64,000 nt of DNA from NCBI RefSeq assembly GCF_002104515.1, contig NZ_NBOE01000001.1:1-64000 (forward strand). Direction: 5' to 3'. The notes below the pieces were generated by a model, which ran no database searches, was not told where the DNA came from, and worked only from the letters and a program-made list of their open reading frames with translations. The stretch comes from Colwellia polaris (GTDB taxonomy: Bacteria; Pseudomonadota; Gammaproteobacteria; Enterobacterales; Alteromonadaceae). Shown here piece after piece: positions 42,171 to 52,115 of the stretch. The position numbers were made by a program, and so were the translations under genes. How positions within the stretch are numbered: the first letter of the stretch is position 1; each line of letters begins with the position of its first letter.

Positions 42171-42953
42171 TTACACTTTAAAAATTTTATTTAACATTCC
42201 AGCAAGACGTACACCTGCTTTAGACATTTGTTGATTTAACAATGGTGTATTTTTAAATACGTATTGATAGCTTAATTCTTTATCTTCAGGAAAGTTATAT
42301 ACGTTGGCTCTTATAGCTTTGGAGTCTTTTGCCCAATCAAGATATTTAGCGCTTTGCCATAATTTAATGGTATCTGCAGAGTAATTATTTAAAAAATTAG
42401 CATACTCTGTGTAAGACAGCTTTTGATTTTCGATAATAGCAGAATCCCATACTGCATGAAGATTTTTGGACTTTCCAAACCATGTTACTTTTATATCATT
42501 GCCGCCACGATCATCTCTGCGGCCAACATGTAATGGTTGGTGTATATCTCCAACAAAATGTATGTAAAAGGCTAATGCTTGCCACTTCTCTTCCTTACTT
42601 ATGGTGTTATCGCGAAGCTGTTTTTCAAAATCAGACAAGGCTTTTAGTACATCACCTGATTCACTTCTACTAAGTCCGGTAAATGACTCATCATCATCTA
42701 CTGAGATATAGTGCCAAGGCTTGGCATGGTCCCAATGTTTATCTGAACGAATAGTGTCGGGCCAGTTTGCTAATTTTGCTAATGGATCACCATTAGTTAT
42801 TTCCATCAGTACCTTTTTAACGTCAGGGTCTAAGTTATCTTCAGCGATTTTTGCCACTATACGATGGCCATTAGGCCCTAATGCTGAAGCTGATTTCATC
42901 GGTAAGTTAGCTAATATGGTTATCATGACAACCATAAACATTTTGTTAATCAT
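42171..42953 (-). CDS. S1/P1-type nuclease
   Basis: 260 residues, secreted, with a signal peptide of about 25 residues ending SASA before LGPNGH. The zinc-binding residues are visible: histidine in LGPNGHRIV, aspartate in ANWPD, histidine in PWHYIS, then FYIHFVGDIHQPLHVG and GNDIKVTW..NLHAVWDS. The family cleaves single-stranded DNA and RNA at a three-zinc site outside the cytoplasm. In characterised members the mature N-terminal residue is tryptophan, whose backbone binds zinc. Here the predicted first residue is leucine. It is a single gene with no neighbours on its strand. Confidence 0.87.
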   Translation of the reverse strand: MINKMFMVVMITILANLPMKSASALGPNGHRIVAKIAEDNLDPDVKKVLMEITNGDPLAKLANWPDTIRSDKHWDHAKPWHYISVDDDESFTGLSRSESGDVLKALSDFEKQLRDNTISKEEKWQALAFYIHFVGDIHQPLHVGRRDDRGGNDIKVTWFGKSKNLHAVWDSAIIENQKLSYTEYANFLNNYSADTIKLWQSAKYLDWAKDSKAIRANVYNFPEDKELSYQYVFKNTPLLNQQMSKAGVRLAGMLNKIFKV

Positions 42954-43287
42954 TTATCGTCCTTTTCCTGTAGTTTGCTAAATTTTATAAATTGGTACAA
43001 TTTTATCGCTATATTGCTTATCTAGGGAGAAATATACAACTAGTTGTCGTTGTTTATTGTATAACACCACTGTTTTATAAATTTACTAAATTCTCTTCAT
43101 TGCTCTGCAACTTATACAAACCTGTCTGTAAAAATTTCAATTAATTAATATGAAATTTGTAAAGTAATTTAGGTGTGACTAATTTAAATCGTTACATAAC
43201 AAGTTCTTATGTTTTATTTTCTATCTGGCACGATTAAAGCATTAAGTTACTCGTAGTTCGAAACTAAATTAATTAAAGGGGAATACT
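42954..43287. other. Non-coding stretch of 334 bases between nuclease and DUF1328 gene
   Basis: AT-rich spacer holding divergent promoters. No operator or RNA structure could be assigned beyond a small TTGGTACAATTT stretch near 42991. Confidence 0.4.
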
Positions 43288-43464
43288 ATGTTGAACTGGG
43301 CACTTACATTTTTAGTTGTTGCTATCGTTGCGGCAATATTTGGCTTTGGTGGTATTGCAGGCGCAGCAGCTGGTATTGCTAAAATTATATTTTTCATCTT
43401 CGTTGTATTATTGGTTATTTCATTAATCGCTAATGCCATTCGTGGTAAATCACCAAAACTTTAA
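43288..43464 (+). CDS. DUF1328 small membrane protein (YtjA-like)
   Basis: 58 residues: [20 protein letters not shown], then [18 protein letters not shown], a second hydrophobic helix and IRGKSPKL. This is the DUF1328 pattern of a glycine/alanine-rich two-helix inner-membrane protein, often stress-induced. A strong ribosome-binding site (AAAGGGG) precedes it. It is ten bases upstream of a small lipoprotein gene and probably co-transcribed with it. A decayed copy of the same gene stands in the same position before the second lipoprotein at 47593. Confidence 0.88.
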   Translation: MLNWALTFLVVAIVAAIFGFGGIAGAAAGIAKIIFFIFVVLLVISLIANAIRGKSPKL

Positions 43465-43474
43465 GGAAAAAATT

Positions 43475-43723
43475 ATGACTTTTATTAAAAAATTATCAAC
43501 AACAATGATCACACTTGTAGCAGTATTAGGTTTAGCGGCATGTAGTGGCGATAAAGCAGAAACCGCTGGTGAGAAAGTAGATGACATGGTACATGATGCC
43601 GGAAATGCTATGGAAGATGCCGGTGATAAAGTAAGTGACATGGCAACTGATGCTGGTAATGCTGTTGAAGACGCTTGTGAAAATGTAAAAGAAGGTGTAA
43701 AAGCTGACGATACAGACTGTTAA
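43475..43723 (+). CDS. Small repeat lipoprotein
   Basis: 82 residues using the ATG at 43475 (AAGGAAAAA ribosome-binding site). A reading from 43433 would overlap the DUF1328 gene. The lipobox is LAAC (cysteine about 22). The mature part is an acidic helical repeat of units like AGxAxEDAGDKVSDMATD, ending in VKADDTDC with a C-terminal cysteine. It resembles entericidin/YtxH-like envelope-stress lipoproteins. Together with the DUF1328 gene it forms a cassette that is duplicated, and partly decayed, 4 kb downstream. A terminator follows at 43741. Confidence 0.8.
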   Translation: MTFIKKLSTTMITLVAVLGLAACSGDKAETAGEKVDDMVHDAGNAMEDAGDKVSDMATDAGNAVEDACENVKEGVKADDTDC

Positions 43724-43740
43724 TCTACAGTTAAGAAATA

Positions 43741-43765
43741 AAAAGGCCTTTCTAGGCCTTTTTTT
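43741..43765 (+). terminator. Rho-independent terminator after the first lipoprotein
   Basis: AAAAGGCCT and AGGCCTTTT pair around TTCT, ending in a run of seven Ts. The same hairpin follows the decayed third copy at 47162. Confidence 0.92.
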
Positions 43766-44061
43766 GTGACTGTTTTTCATCGAATTTATAAAGTTAGCGA
43801 TAAAAACATTGGCAATATCTTTCAACTTTTACTACCGACTAACATTCAGGTAATAAGCATCAATTACAGATCCGCACTTAACTTGAAGCGTTATCTTCAT
43901 TGAATGAAAATTCAACCTTGGCATAAGTAACCTTTACAATAGCCTTTGTACTTTCTATACACCATTGATATTTTTTAAAGTTAAATGGCTAAATATCAAC
44001 AACTTAAATTAGGCTCGATACTTGCTACTTAATGCTCACAATAGATAAAAAGGAAGTAATA

Positions 44062-44484
44062 ATGATTACAGTAAGCAACTCAGCCTATTTGGGATTTTAC
44101 TTATACTTATTGATGGTACTTGTTCAGTGGGCAGTAGCAACTTTTAGTAAAGCTAAGCAACCCAATGCTATTCCTGGCAAAATTGACGAAAATTTATCCC
44201 ACGATAGTTTTGTATTTAGATCACACCGCACTTTTGAAAACACGCTAGAAAACAGTGCGCTATATGTAGGCACGGTTCTTTTTGCTTTTGCTCTTAACCT
44301 TCAAAGCCCTATTTTTGCTGTTTGCGTATGGGTTTATCTTGCCGCGAGAATTATCCATATGGCGTTGTACTATGCTATTGCAACCGAGAAAAACCCAAGC
44401 CCACGTACTTATTTCTTTTTAATTGGTGTAGTTGCCAATATCACCATGTTGGTAATGATTGGACTAAGGTTAATTGCATTTTAA
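44062..44484 (+). CDS. MAPEG-family membrane protein
   Basis: 140 residues from the ATG at 44062, chosen because AAAAAGGAAG lies just before it; a reading from 44032 adds ten charged residues. There are four hydrophobic helices, and the family stretch is visible: FVFRSHRTFENTLENSALYV with the R-x-x-x-x-N-x-x-E pattern, then YLAARIIHMALYYA. MAPEG proteins conjugate glutathione or reduce lipid peroxides in the membrane. The bacterial substrate is unknown. It is followed 60 bases later by an atypical SDR gene. Confidence 0.85.
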   Translation: MITVSNSAYLGFYLYLLMVLVQWAVATFSKAKQPNAIPGKIDENLSHDSFVFRSHRTFENTLENSALYVGTVLFAFALNLQSPIFAVCVWVYLAARIIHMALYYAIATEKNPSPRTYFFLIGVVANITMLVMIGLRLIAF

Positions 44485-44544
44485 ATTTTTTATTCATTTA
44501 CATAATCGAATAGAAATCTTAAATACTATAAGGAAACAGATAAT

Positions 44545-45180
44545 ATGAAAAAAACATTAATTATTGGTGCCAGTGGCCAAATTGGTAAAAAATTTACCCA
44601 ACTTATGCTTGATGATGGTAATCATGTTGTTGCGCTTGTTCGTGATAAAAGTAAATTATCAGCTATTAATAATGAAAATTTAACGATTGTTGAAGCCGAT
44701 CTCACTAAAGATTTTGGTAAGGCATTTAAGCAATGTACCAATGTGGTTTTTGTCGCTGGATCTGGTGGTAATACAGGAGCAGATAAAACCATGTTAATTG
44801 ATTTATGGGCCGCATGCCGAGCGGCTGATTATGCAAAAGCTAATGCGATTGAGCACTTTATATTAGTCAGTTCAATCGGTGCTGATGCACCGTCAGAAGG
44901 CTCAGAAAGTATGCAACCTTACTTAATTGCCAAACACATGGCTGACGAACATTTAATGCGTAGCGGGTTGCACTACTCTATTGTTCGTCCTGGCACATTA
45001 ACCAATGATGCTGCTAAAGGAAAGTTTACAATAACAAGGCCCGCGCAAAAAGAAGATGCAATTATTACACGAGATGACGTTGCTAAGGCACTGTTATTTA
45101 TTGTTAATAATTCACCTAAAGCAAACACAGTAACAGAACTATTTAATGGTAGTAAAAGCATTGATGAAGTAATGAAATAG
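44545..45180 (+). CDS. Atypical short-chain dehydrogenase (NAD(P)-binding, NmrA/YwnB-like)
   Basis: 211 residues. GASGQIGKKF at the N terminus is the glycine-rich NAD(P) loop, LTIVEADLTKDFGKAF marks the adenine-side acidic residue, and HFILVSSIGADAP the middle segment. YLIAKHMADEHLMRSGLHY carries the Y-x-x-x-K pair, and YSIVRPGTLTN follows. It lacks the full catalytic layout of classical SDRs, so it may be a redox sensor or a flavin/NAD(P)-dependent reductase. It probably shares a transcript with the MAPEG gene. Confidence 0.82.
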   Translation: MKKTLIIGASGQIGKKFTQLMLDDGNHVVALVRDKSKLSAINNENLTIVEADLTKDFGKAFKQCTNVVFVAGSGGNTGADKTMLIDLWAACRAADYAKANAIEHFILVSSIGADAPSEGSESMQPYLIAKHMADEHLMRSGLHYSIVRPGTLTNDAAKGKFTITRPAQKEDAIITRDDVAKALLFIVNNSPKANTVTELFNGSKSIDEVMK

Positions 45181-45254
45181 ACATTTAATATTTTTGAGCC
45201 CTGCTCAATTTATATAAATGACTATGATGCTATATTGATTGAGATCAGCATTAA

Positions 45255-45286
45255 GCAATAACGCGACTAAAAAGTCGCGTTATTGC
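45255..45286 (+). terminator. Strong hairpin after the SDR gene
   Basis: GCAATAACGCGACT pairs perfectly (14 bases) with AGTCGCGTTATTGC around AAAA. There is no long T-run, so it may stop transcription poorly, or mainly protect the 3' end of the message. Confidence 0.7.
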
Positions 45287-45530
45287 TATTTAGGGCTTAG
45301 GTTATGGGGACTCATTAGCCCTATTGGCAATTTTAGTGCAATCCCAACCTGTAAATCTCACACTTCATCGTGAATATTTTTCATGCTCATTGGTTTACTT
45401 ATTAATAAGCCAAAATAAACCATATTTATTTATCATTAAATCAAGGGTTTACCTGTATTTTTTAATGTTAAATGTGGCTTTAGCCTTGCAATGCTCTGTA
45501 TATCTAACGCGAAAAGAGGTCAAAAAACTA

Positions 45531-46916
45531 ATGAGTAATTCAATAGAGACGATCAACCCCTTTACCGAGGAAAAGATTAAAGAGTATAACTTGCTGACAC
45601 ATGGCGAGGCTAAGCTTGCCTTAGAAAATGCCGATCAGAGTTTCAATAAATGGAAGCTTGTTGACGTTGCAGAGCGAGCAAAGTTAGCGCTATCGCTAGC
45701 GCGAGTGATAGAAGACAATCAGCACGAGTTAGTGCAACTCATGGTTGACGAAATGGGTAAAGTTAAATCCCAAGGTGAGCAAGAGGTAGCGCTGTGCGTT
45801 GAAATCTGTAAATACACGGCTAGCATTGCTGAACAGGCACTGGCTAACGAAGAGCGCGATTACGAACAAGGTAAAGCACTGATCACTTATCAACCTATTG
45901 GTGTTATTTTAGGAATTCAGCCATGGAACTTCCCTTTATATCAGGTGATGAGATATAGCATTACTAATGTAGTTGCCGGTAACACTACCGTGATGAAACA
46001 TGCCTCTAACGTATTTGGTATGGCAGAAAAAATTCAATCATTATATGAGCAAGCTGGATTTCCCAAGTATGTTTACCAGTCGTTACTTATTGATGGTGAA
46101 ACTGCCAGTAAGTTAATTAGTCATGATGCTATTCAAGGGGTTACTTTCACCGGTAGCGATGAAGTTGGAAAGTTGGTAGCAGAAGAAGCAGCTAAACATA
46201 GTAAAAAGACAGTATTAGAACTCGGTAGCAATGACGCCTATATGGTTTTAGATGATGCAGATATTGCGCTAGCGATAGCAACCTGTGTAAAAGGGCGAGT
46301 TATTAATAATGGTGAAACCTGTGTTTCTGCAAAACGTTTTATTGTCACCGAAAAAAACTATGATGAGTTTAAACAAGGCTTTAAAAAAGCGATGATGCAG
46401 CTAAGATTAGGCGATCCTTGGGCAGATGAAACTGATTTAGGCCCAATGGCGAGAAAAGACTTACGTGAAAAATTACACCAACAAGTTACTGAATCTATTA
46501 AGCGTGGTGCAACGGTAGTTTGTGGTTGTGATATTCCTGAGGGAGAAGGTTTCTTTTACCCTGCATCTATTTTGGAAAACGTAAAACCTAATATGCCGGC
46601 ATATGATGATGAGTTATTTGGTCCTGTTGCTGCGCTTATAAAGGCGAGTGATGATGAAGAGGCAATGCGAATTGCTAATGACTCTCGCTATGGCTTAGGC
46701 GGTGGTATTTTCTCTAAAAACGAAGAACGAGCTGTTGAGCTTGCTCAGAAACACTTTAACACGGGTATGGTTAACATAAATGGCTATGGTTTATCGCAAC
46801 CAAACCTACCTTTTGGAGGAGTGAAAAACAGTGGTTATGGTCGAGAGCATGGTGGTTTTGGTTTAAAAGAATTCGTTAATATTAAATCAATAATGATTAA
46901 TAGACCAACATCATAA
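45531..46916 (+). CDS. NAD(P)-dependent aldehyde dehydrogenase (succinate-semialdehyde type)
   Basis: 461 residues from the ATG at 45531, supported by GAAAAGAGGT just before it. An upstream extension to 45324 encodes a hydrophobic, unrelated stretch and is rejected. Motifs: GIQPWNFPLYQVMRY, MKHASNV, FTGSDEVGK, LELGSNDAYMV with the catalytic glutamate, and NNGETCVSAKRF with the catalytic cysteine. PFGGVKNSGYGREHGGFGLK closes the protein. The pattern matches YneI/GabD-like succinate-semialdehyde dehydrogenases, including a GSNDA variant of the usual GGKxP. It stands alone between two hairpins. Confidence 0.88.
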   Translation: MSNSIETINPFTEEKIKEYNLLTHGEAKLALENADQSFNKWKLVDVAERAKLALSLARVIEDNQHELVQLMVDEMGKVKSQGEQEVALCVEICKYTASIAEQALANEERDYEQGKALITYQPIGVILGIQPWNFPLYQVMRYSITNVVAGNTTVMKHASNVFGMAEKIQSLYEQAGFPKYVYQSLLIDGETASKLISHDAIQGVTFTGSDEVGKLVAEEAAKHSKKTVLELGSNDAYMVLDDADIALAIATCVKGRVINNGETCVSAKRFIVTEKNYDEFKQGFKKAMMQLRLGDPWADETDLGPMARKDLREKLHQQVTESIKRGATVVCGCDIPEGEGFFYPASILENVKPNMPAYDDELFGPVAALIKASDDEEAMRIANDSRYGLGGGIFSKNEERAVELAQKHFNTGMVNINGYGLSQPNLPFGGVKNSGYGREHGGFGLKEFVNIKSIMINRPTS

Positions 46917-46950
46917 CGAAGCACGAGATTGTTTTATTTATAATCAAGAT

Positions 46951-46974
46951 GCTCAATGTAAGTTGGGCGTTTTT
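46951..46974 (+). terminator. Terminator after the aldehyde dehydrogenase
   Basis: GCTCAA pairs with TTGGGC (one wobble pair) around TGTAAG, followed by GTTTTT. It is short but well placed, 34 bases after the stop. Confidence 0.7.
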
Positions 46975-47087
46975 AAAGTCAAATTATAGTAGGTTTTCTT
47001 AAAATTTAAGCCGTATTAACGGTTAAATCATTCACTTAAAAACTACGTGTTAAAACCTGCAGATAACAAGCTGCGCATAGACACCCT

Positions 47088-47140
47088 GATTAGGGTTGTC
47101 GGCATTAAATGGTGATAAAGCGAAAGATACAGACTTTTAA
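47088..47140 (+). pseudogene. Remnant of a third lipoprotein gene copy
   Basis: Aligns with the first lipoprotein gene: TGATTAGGGTTGTCGGCATT corresponds to the region encoding its lipobox, and GGTGATAAAGC and GATACAGACTTTTAA to its GDKA and DDTDC ends. The central repeat region has been deleted and the lipobox cysteine codon lost. The same terminator hairpin follows at 47162, which supports descent from a full copy. Confidence 0.7.
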
Positions 47141-47161
47141 GTGCTCACTTGGTAGTTACAC

Positions 47162-47186
47162 AAAAAGGCCTTTCTAGGCCTTTTTT
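47162..47186 (+). terminator. Terminator of the decayed lipoprotein copy
   Basis: AAAAAGGCCT pairs with AGGCCTTTTT around TTCT with six Ts, the same hairpin as at 43741-43765. It is evidence of duplication together with the remnant before it. Confidence 0.88.
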
Positions 47187-47424
47187 ATTGCCTGAAAAGC
47201 AAGCGTATTGATATTAGTGAACCTTTAGTTTATTTAAATGAATGCTATTCTTGTATAGTCGGTAAATATTTTACTTGCTTTGGCTGTTATTGATATATAA
47301 TAAAACTTATAAACGCTCGTTAATTAATAATTTTCAGTAGGTTATGAGTGATTTTTAGATGAAATAAGTAATAAACTATGTTTATAGATATCTAAAAAAT
47401 TAACCTGAGAAAATCATTCATTAA

Positions 47425-47571
47425 ATGAAGAGGGTTTATTTTTAAGTTATTGCAGCAATATTTAGTTTTAGTGATATAGCTGATTCAGTTATTGGTATTA
47501 TAAAAATATATTTTATTTTCTTAGGGTTGCCGATTATGTCTTTAATCGGGCATGCAATTCGTGGAAAATAA
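47425..47571 (+). pseudogene. Decayed DUF1328 gene
   Basis: In frame after a TAA (47443-47445) the sequence encodes VIAAIFSFSDIADSVIGIIK, a middle part, and LIGHAIRGK, matching the intact DUF1328 protein at 43288 along its length. The in-frame stop after six codons and the loss of most glycines make it a pseudogene. It stands 21 bases before the second lipoprotein gene, just as the intact copy stands before the first. Confidence 0.78.
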
Positions 47572-47592
47572 CTAAAAATCTAGGGAATAAAA

Positions 47593-48048
47593 ATGACATT
47601 TATTAAAAAATTATCAACCACACTTATTTTATCTGTTGCTATGTTTGGTTTAACAGCATGTAGCGAAAAAGAAGCAGAAAAAGCGGGTGACAAAGTTGAG
47701 TCTGTTGCACAAGATGCCAGCAGCACTATGGATAAAATGAAAGACAGTGCCGGTAATGCACTTGAAGCCGCTGGCGAAAAAGTTAACGAAATGAAAGACA
47801 GTGCTGGCGATGCCCTTGAAAGTGCTGGCGAAAAAGTTAGTGACATGAAAGACAGCGCAGGCGAAAAAGTATCGGCATTAAAAGATGATGCAGGCGAAGC
47901 AATGGAAAAAGCCGGCGATAAAATTGGCGATATGAAAGATAGTATCAGCAACAAATTTGGTGATATGAAAACTGATGCAGGTAATGCTATTGAAGATGCT
48001 TGTGAAAAAGCAAAAGAAAGTGCAGATGCTGAAGACGAAGATTGTTAA
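47593..48048 (+). CDS. Expanded repeat lipoprotein, paralogue of 43475
   Basis: 151 residues. The signal sequence MTFIKKLSTTLILSVAMFG with lipobox LTAC is nearly the same as in the first copy. The mature part is a run of about eight degenerate 11-14-residue units, MKDSAGxALExAGEKVxx, which predict a long amphipathic helix. It ends, as in the first copy, with acidic residues and a final cysteine (DAEDEDC). It is almost twice as long as the paralogue, owing to repeat expansion. Its DUF1328 partner is decayed. A hairpin terminator follows at 48066. Confidence 0.8.
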   Translation: MTFIKKLSTTLILSVAMFGLTACSEKEAEKAGDKVESVAQDASSTMDKMKDSAGNALEAAGEKVNEMKDSAGDALESAGEKVSDMKDSAGEKVSALKDDAGEAMEKAGDKIGDMKDSISNKFGDMKTDAGNAIEDACEKAKESADAEDEDC

Positions 48049-48065
48049 TTCTTTAACAATGTTAT

Positions 48066-48091
48066 AAAAAAAGGCCTTTAAGGCCTTTTTT
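48066..48091 (+). terminator. Terminator after the second lipoprotein
   Basis: An A-run and GGCCT (48066-48077) pair with AGGCC and a T-run (48081-48091) around a three-base loop. It is the shortened relative of the hairpins at 43741 and 47162. Confidence 0.88.
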
Positions 48092-48169
48092 ATAGGCAAT
48101 TTATGACGATGATACTAACTGCGCTCCCCCACACTTCGCTAATTTAATGTGGGGAAATGCAGGCGTTAA

Positions 48170-50383
<2,214 letters not shown>

Positions 50384-50504
50384 TTAGTTGATGTGAAGAC
50401 ATGAGTTCACGCGAGCACATAGCTTACTAAACGTTTTAAATCTTAAGGTATAGACCGATATAAGTAGCAAAAAGTTTCAGATAAATTGTTGTTAAATAAT
50501 TTAA

Positions 50505-50537
50505 AAATATTAAAAGCGCCAGTTGTTAAGTGGCGCT
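50505..50537 (-). terminator. Terminator of the entericidin gene
   Basis: Read on the minus strand, AGCGCCA pairs with TGGCGCT around a nine-base loop, followed by TTTTAATATTTTT. It lies 32 bases beyond the entericidin stop. Confidence 0.8.
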
Positions 50538-50568
50538 CTGTATTGTGTAATACTGTTTTAATCAGCGG

Positions 50569-50718
50569 TTAACCGTTAGCGGCATCTTGCACCGCTTCAC
50601 CTGCGCTTTCTATGTCTTTACCGGCGCCTTCGATTGTTGCACAGGCACCTAAAGCACAGCTAAGTAACAATACCGTTAATATAGATTTGATATTTGAAAC
50701 GTATGTTTTAACTTTCAT
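50569..50718 (-). CDS. Entericidin-type small lipoprotein
   Basis: 49 residues: a short N-terminal signal sequence, a lipobox ending LGAC (cysteine 26), then ATIEGAGKDIESAGEAVQDA, the entericidin A/B signature. AAGGAAAGCAAA before the ATG is the ribosome-binding site. Entericidins are stress-related outer-membrane lipoproteins, EcnB being linked to stationary-phase lysis and EcnA its antidote. Only one is present here. It has its own terminator and lies between katG and the MscS channel gene. Confidence 0.88.
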   Translation of the reverse strand: MKVKTYVSNIKSILTVLLLSCALGACATIEGAGKDIESAGEAVQDAANG

Positions 50719-50839
50719 TTTGCTTTCCTTCTAGGTTGTTAACTTTTTATGATCATAAATATTAAGCTGCGTATTTATTCTCGTTATTTGAGTATGGCGT
50801 AATTAAATATTTTCGCTGTTATTTTATCTAGTAACTGAG

Positions 50840-51781
50840 CTATGCACTGCTTTCATTAGATTCCGCTTTATTTGCACTTTTTTCAGTCGCTTTTGGGCTC
50901 AACATGGTATTTAGTTTTTCACCACCTTTAGCACCAAAATCTAGCGTTCGAATTGGAAACGGTATTAATATGTCAGCTTGTTCAAGCGATGACTTTATTT
51001 TTACTATCGCTTCATGCCTTGCTTGCATAAATCCAGTTTCGCCTGGGTAATCTATCCAAAACCAAACTAATAAATTGATACTGCTATCAGCAAAACTTTC
51101 AGCAAAAACTGCGGTTTCATCTTGTTTGATAACAAAGTCACATTTATTCAATGTTTCTACAATAACCTCTGCAGCCACTTCAGGATCGTCTGCATAAGAT
51201 ATACCTACAGGAACCTCTATGCGCCTAATACCATTAATACTGTAGTTGGTCAGTACGTTTCTAAACATGATCTTGTTTGGCACTACTTCTAATTGACCGA
51301 AAAAGGTTTCAACCAAGGTATTACGTAAATTAATGGTTTTAACGGTACCAAAAATTTCTTCTGTTTCTACAATGTCACCGATTTGAAATGGTTTTCTAAT
51401 GCCCATGGCAATACCTGCAATCAGGTTTTCTGTCATGTCTTGGAATGCAAAGCCTATGGCTAAGCCAATAATACCTGCACCGGCTAATAAAGACGTTACA
51501 GTGCCTTGTAGACCCAGAAAGTCTAATGCGACAAAAATACCTGAAAGTAACACCACAACTTTTATAATTGATGATAGTAGGTCGGCAATTTGTATAGAGT
51601 CGAGTGCTTTTCTGAGCACTTTGCGGGTAACTTTCCCGACAATTCTGGCGATAATAGAAAATATAATGGCGATGAAAATTGCCACAACCAGGTTGGGCAG
51701 GTGTTGAATGCCTGTTTCTAACCAAAGTTGCAGCTTTTCGTTGATAAGTGGCCAGAATTTATCTAACTCAATTAATTTCAT
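50840..51781 (-). CDS. MscS-family mechanosensitive channel
   Basis: 313 residues with three N-terminal membrane helices (about 25-45, 65-85 and 90-118). The pore-lining TM3 is glycine/alanine-rich: LAGAGIIGLAIGFAFQDMTE, then NLIAGIAMGIRKPFQIGD. The beta and alpha-beta C-terminal domains of MscS follow (VETEEIFGTVKTINLRNT, VPVGISYADDPEVA), with an extra 25-residue charged tail. It opens under membrane tension and releases solutes. It is a single gene whose neighbours also act on membranes. Confidence 0.92.
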   Translation of the reverse strand: MKLIELDKFWPLINEKLQLWLETGIQHLPNLVVAIFIAIIFSIIARIVGKVTRKVLRKALDSIQIADLLSSIIKVVVLLSGIFVALDFLGLQGTVTSLLAGAGIIGLAIGFAFQDMTENLIAGIAMGIRKPFQIGDIVETEEIFGTVKTINLRNTLVETFFGQLEVVPNKIMFRNVLTNYSINGIRRIEVPVGISYADDPEVAAEVIVETLNKCDFVIKQDETAVFAESFADSSINLLVWFWIDYPGETGFMQARHEAIVKIKSSLEQADILIPFPIRTLDFGAKGGEKLNTMLSPKATEKSANKAESNESSA

Positions 51782-52115
51782 TGTTTTCCTTAATGTTGAT
51801 GTTGTTTGCTTTAGTGCTCATTATTTATTGTTACTTGACCGTGTTATTGAATGTCGTCGTCATCAGAGTCAAACGGAATCGTTATATTGTTCATCTTCAA
51901 CCTCATTGTATGCTGTACGCTTTAAAATTTAATTAACAATGGCTTTTTATAATCAAGAGTTATGCCACTACATAACTACTTGATAATATTGTTTTATATT
52001 TTATTGTTGGCAGATGGTTGCAAGTAACTGTGTAATTTTTACAGGGTAAATTGTTAAGCATGCAAGTGCAGAGGTAGCAGCATAAAAACAGAGTTTATTT
52101 CTCGTAATATTGTGT
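51782..52115. other. Non-coding stretch of 334 bases between channel and lipid-kinase genes
   Basis: AT-rich and without a supported gene: the short plus-strand frames at 51708-51936 look like chance. It presumably carries the promoter of the channel gene and the 3' end of the lipid-kinase message. No terminator was recognised. Confidence 0.4.

Noticed and set aside
45324-45530. N-terminal extension of the aldehyde dehydrogenase
   Set aside because: Encodes a hydrophobic stretch unlike the family; the ATG at 45531 has a proper ribosome-binding site and matches the usual start of the protein.
47580-47954. Minus-strand frame of 124 residues rich in SPALS repeats
   Set aside because: It is the mirror of the repeat lipoprotein; its repeats follow from those of the sense gene.
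51843-51895. Very short acidic peptide on the minus strand (16 codons)
   Set aside because: Open frame only, without a ribosome-binding site or any known match; not supportable as a gene.
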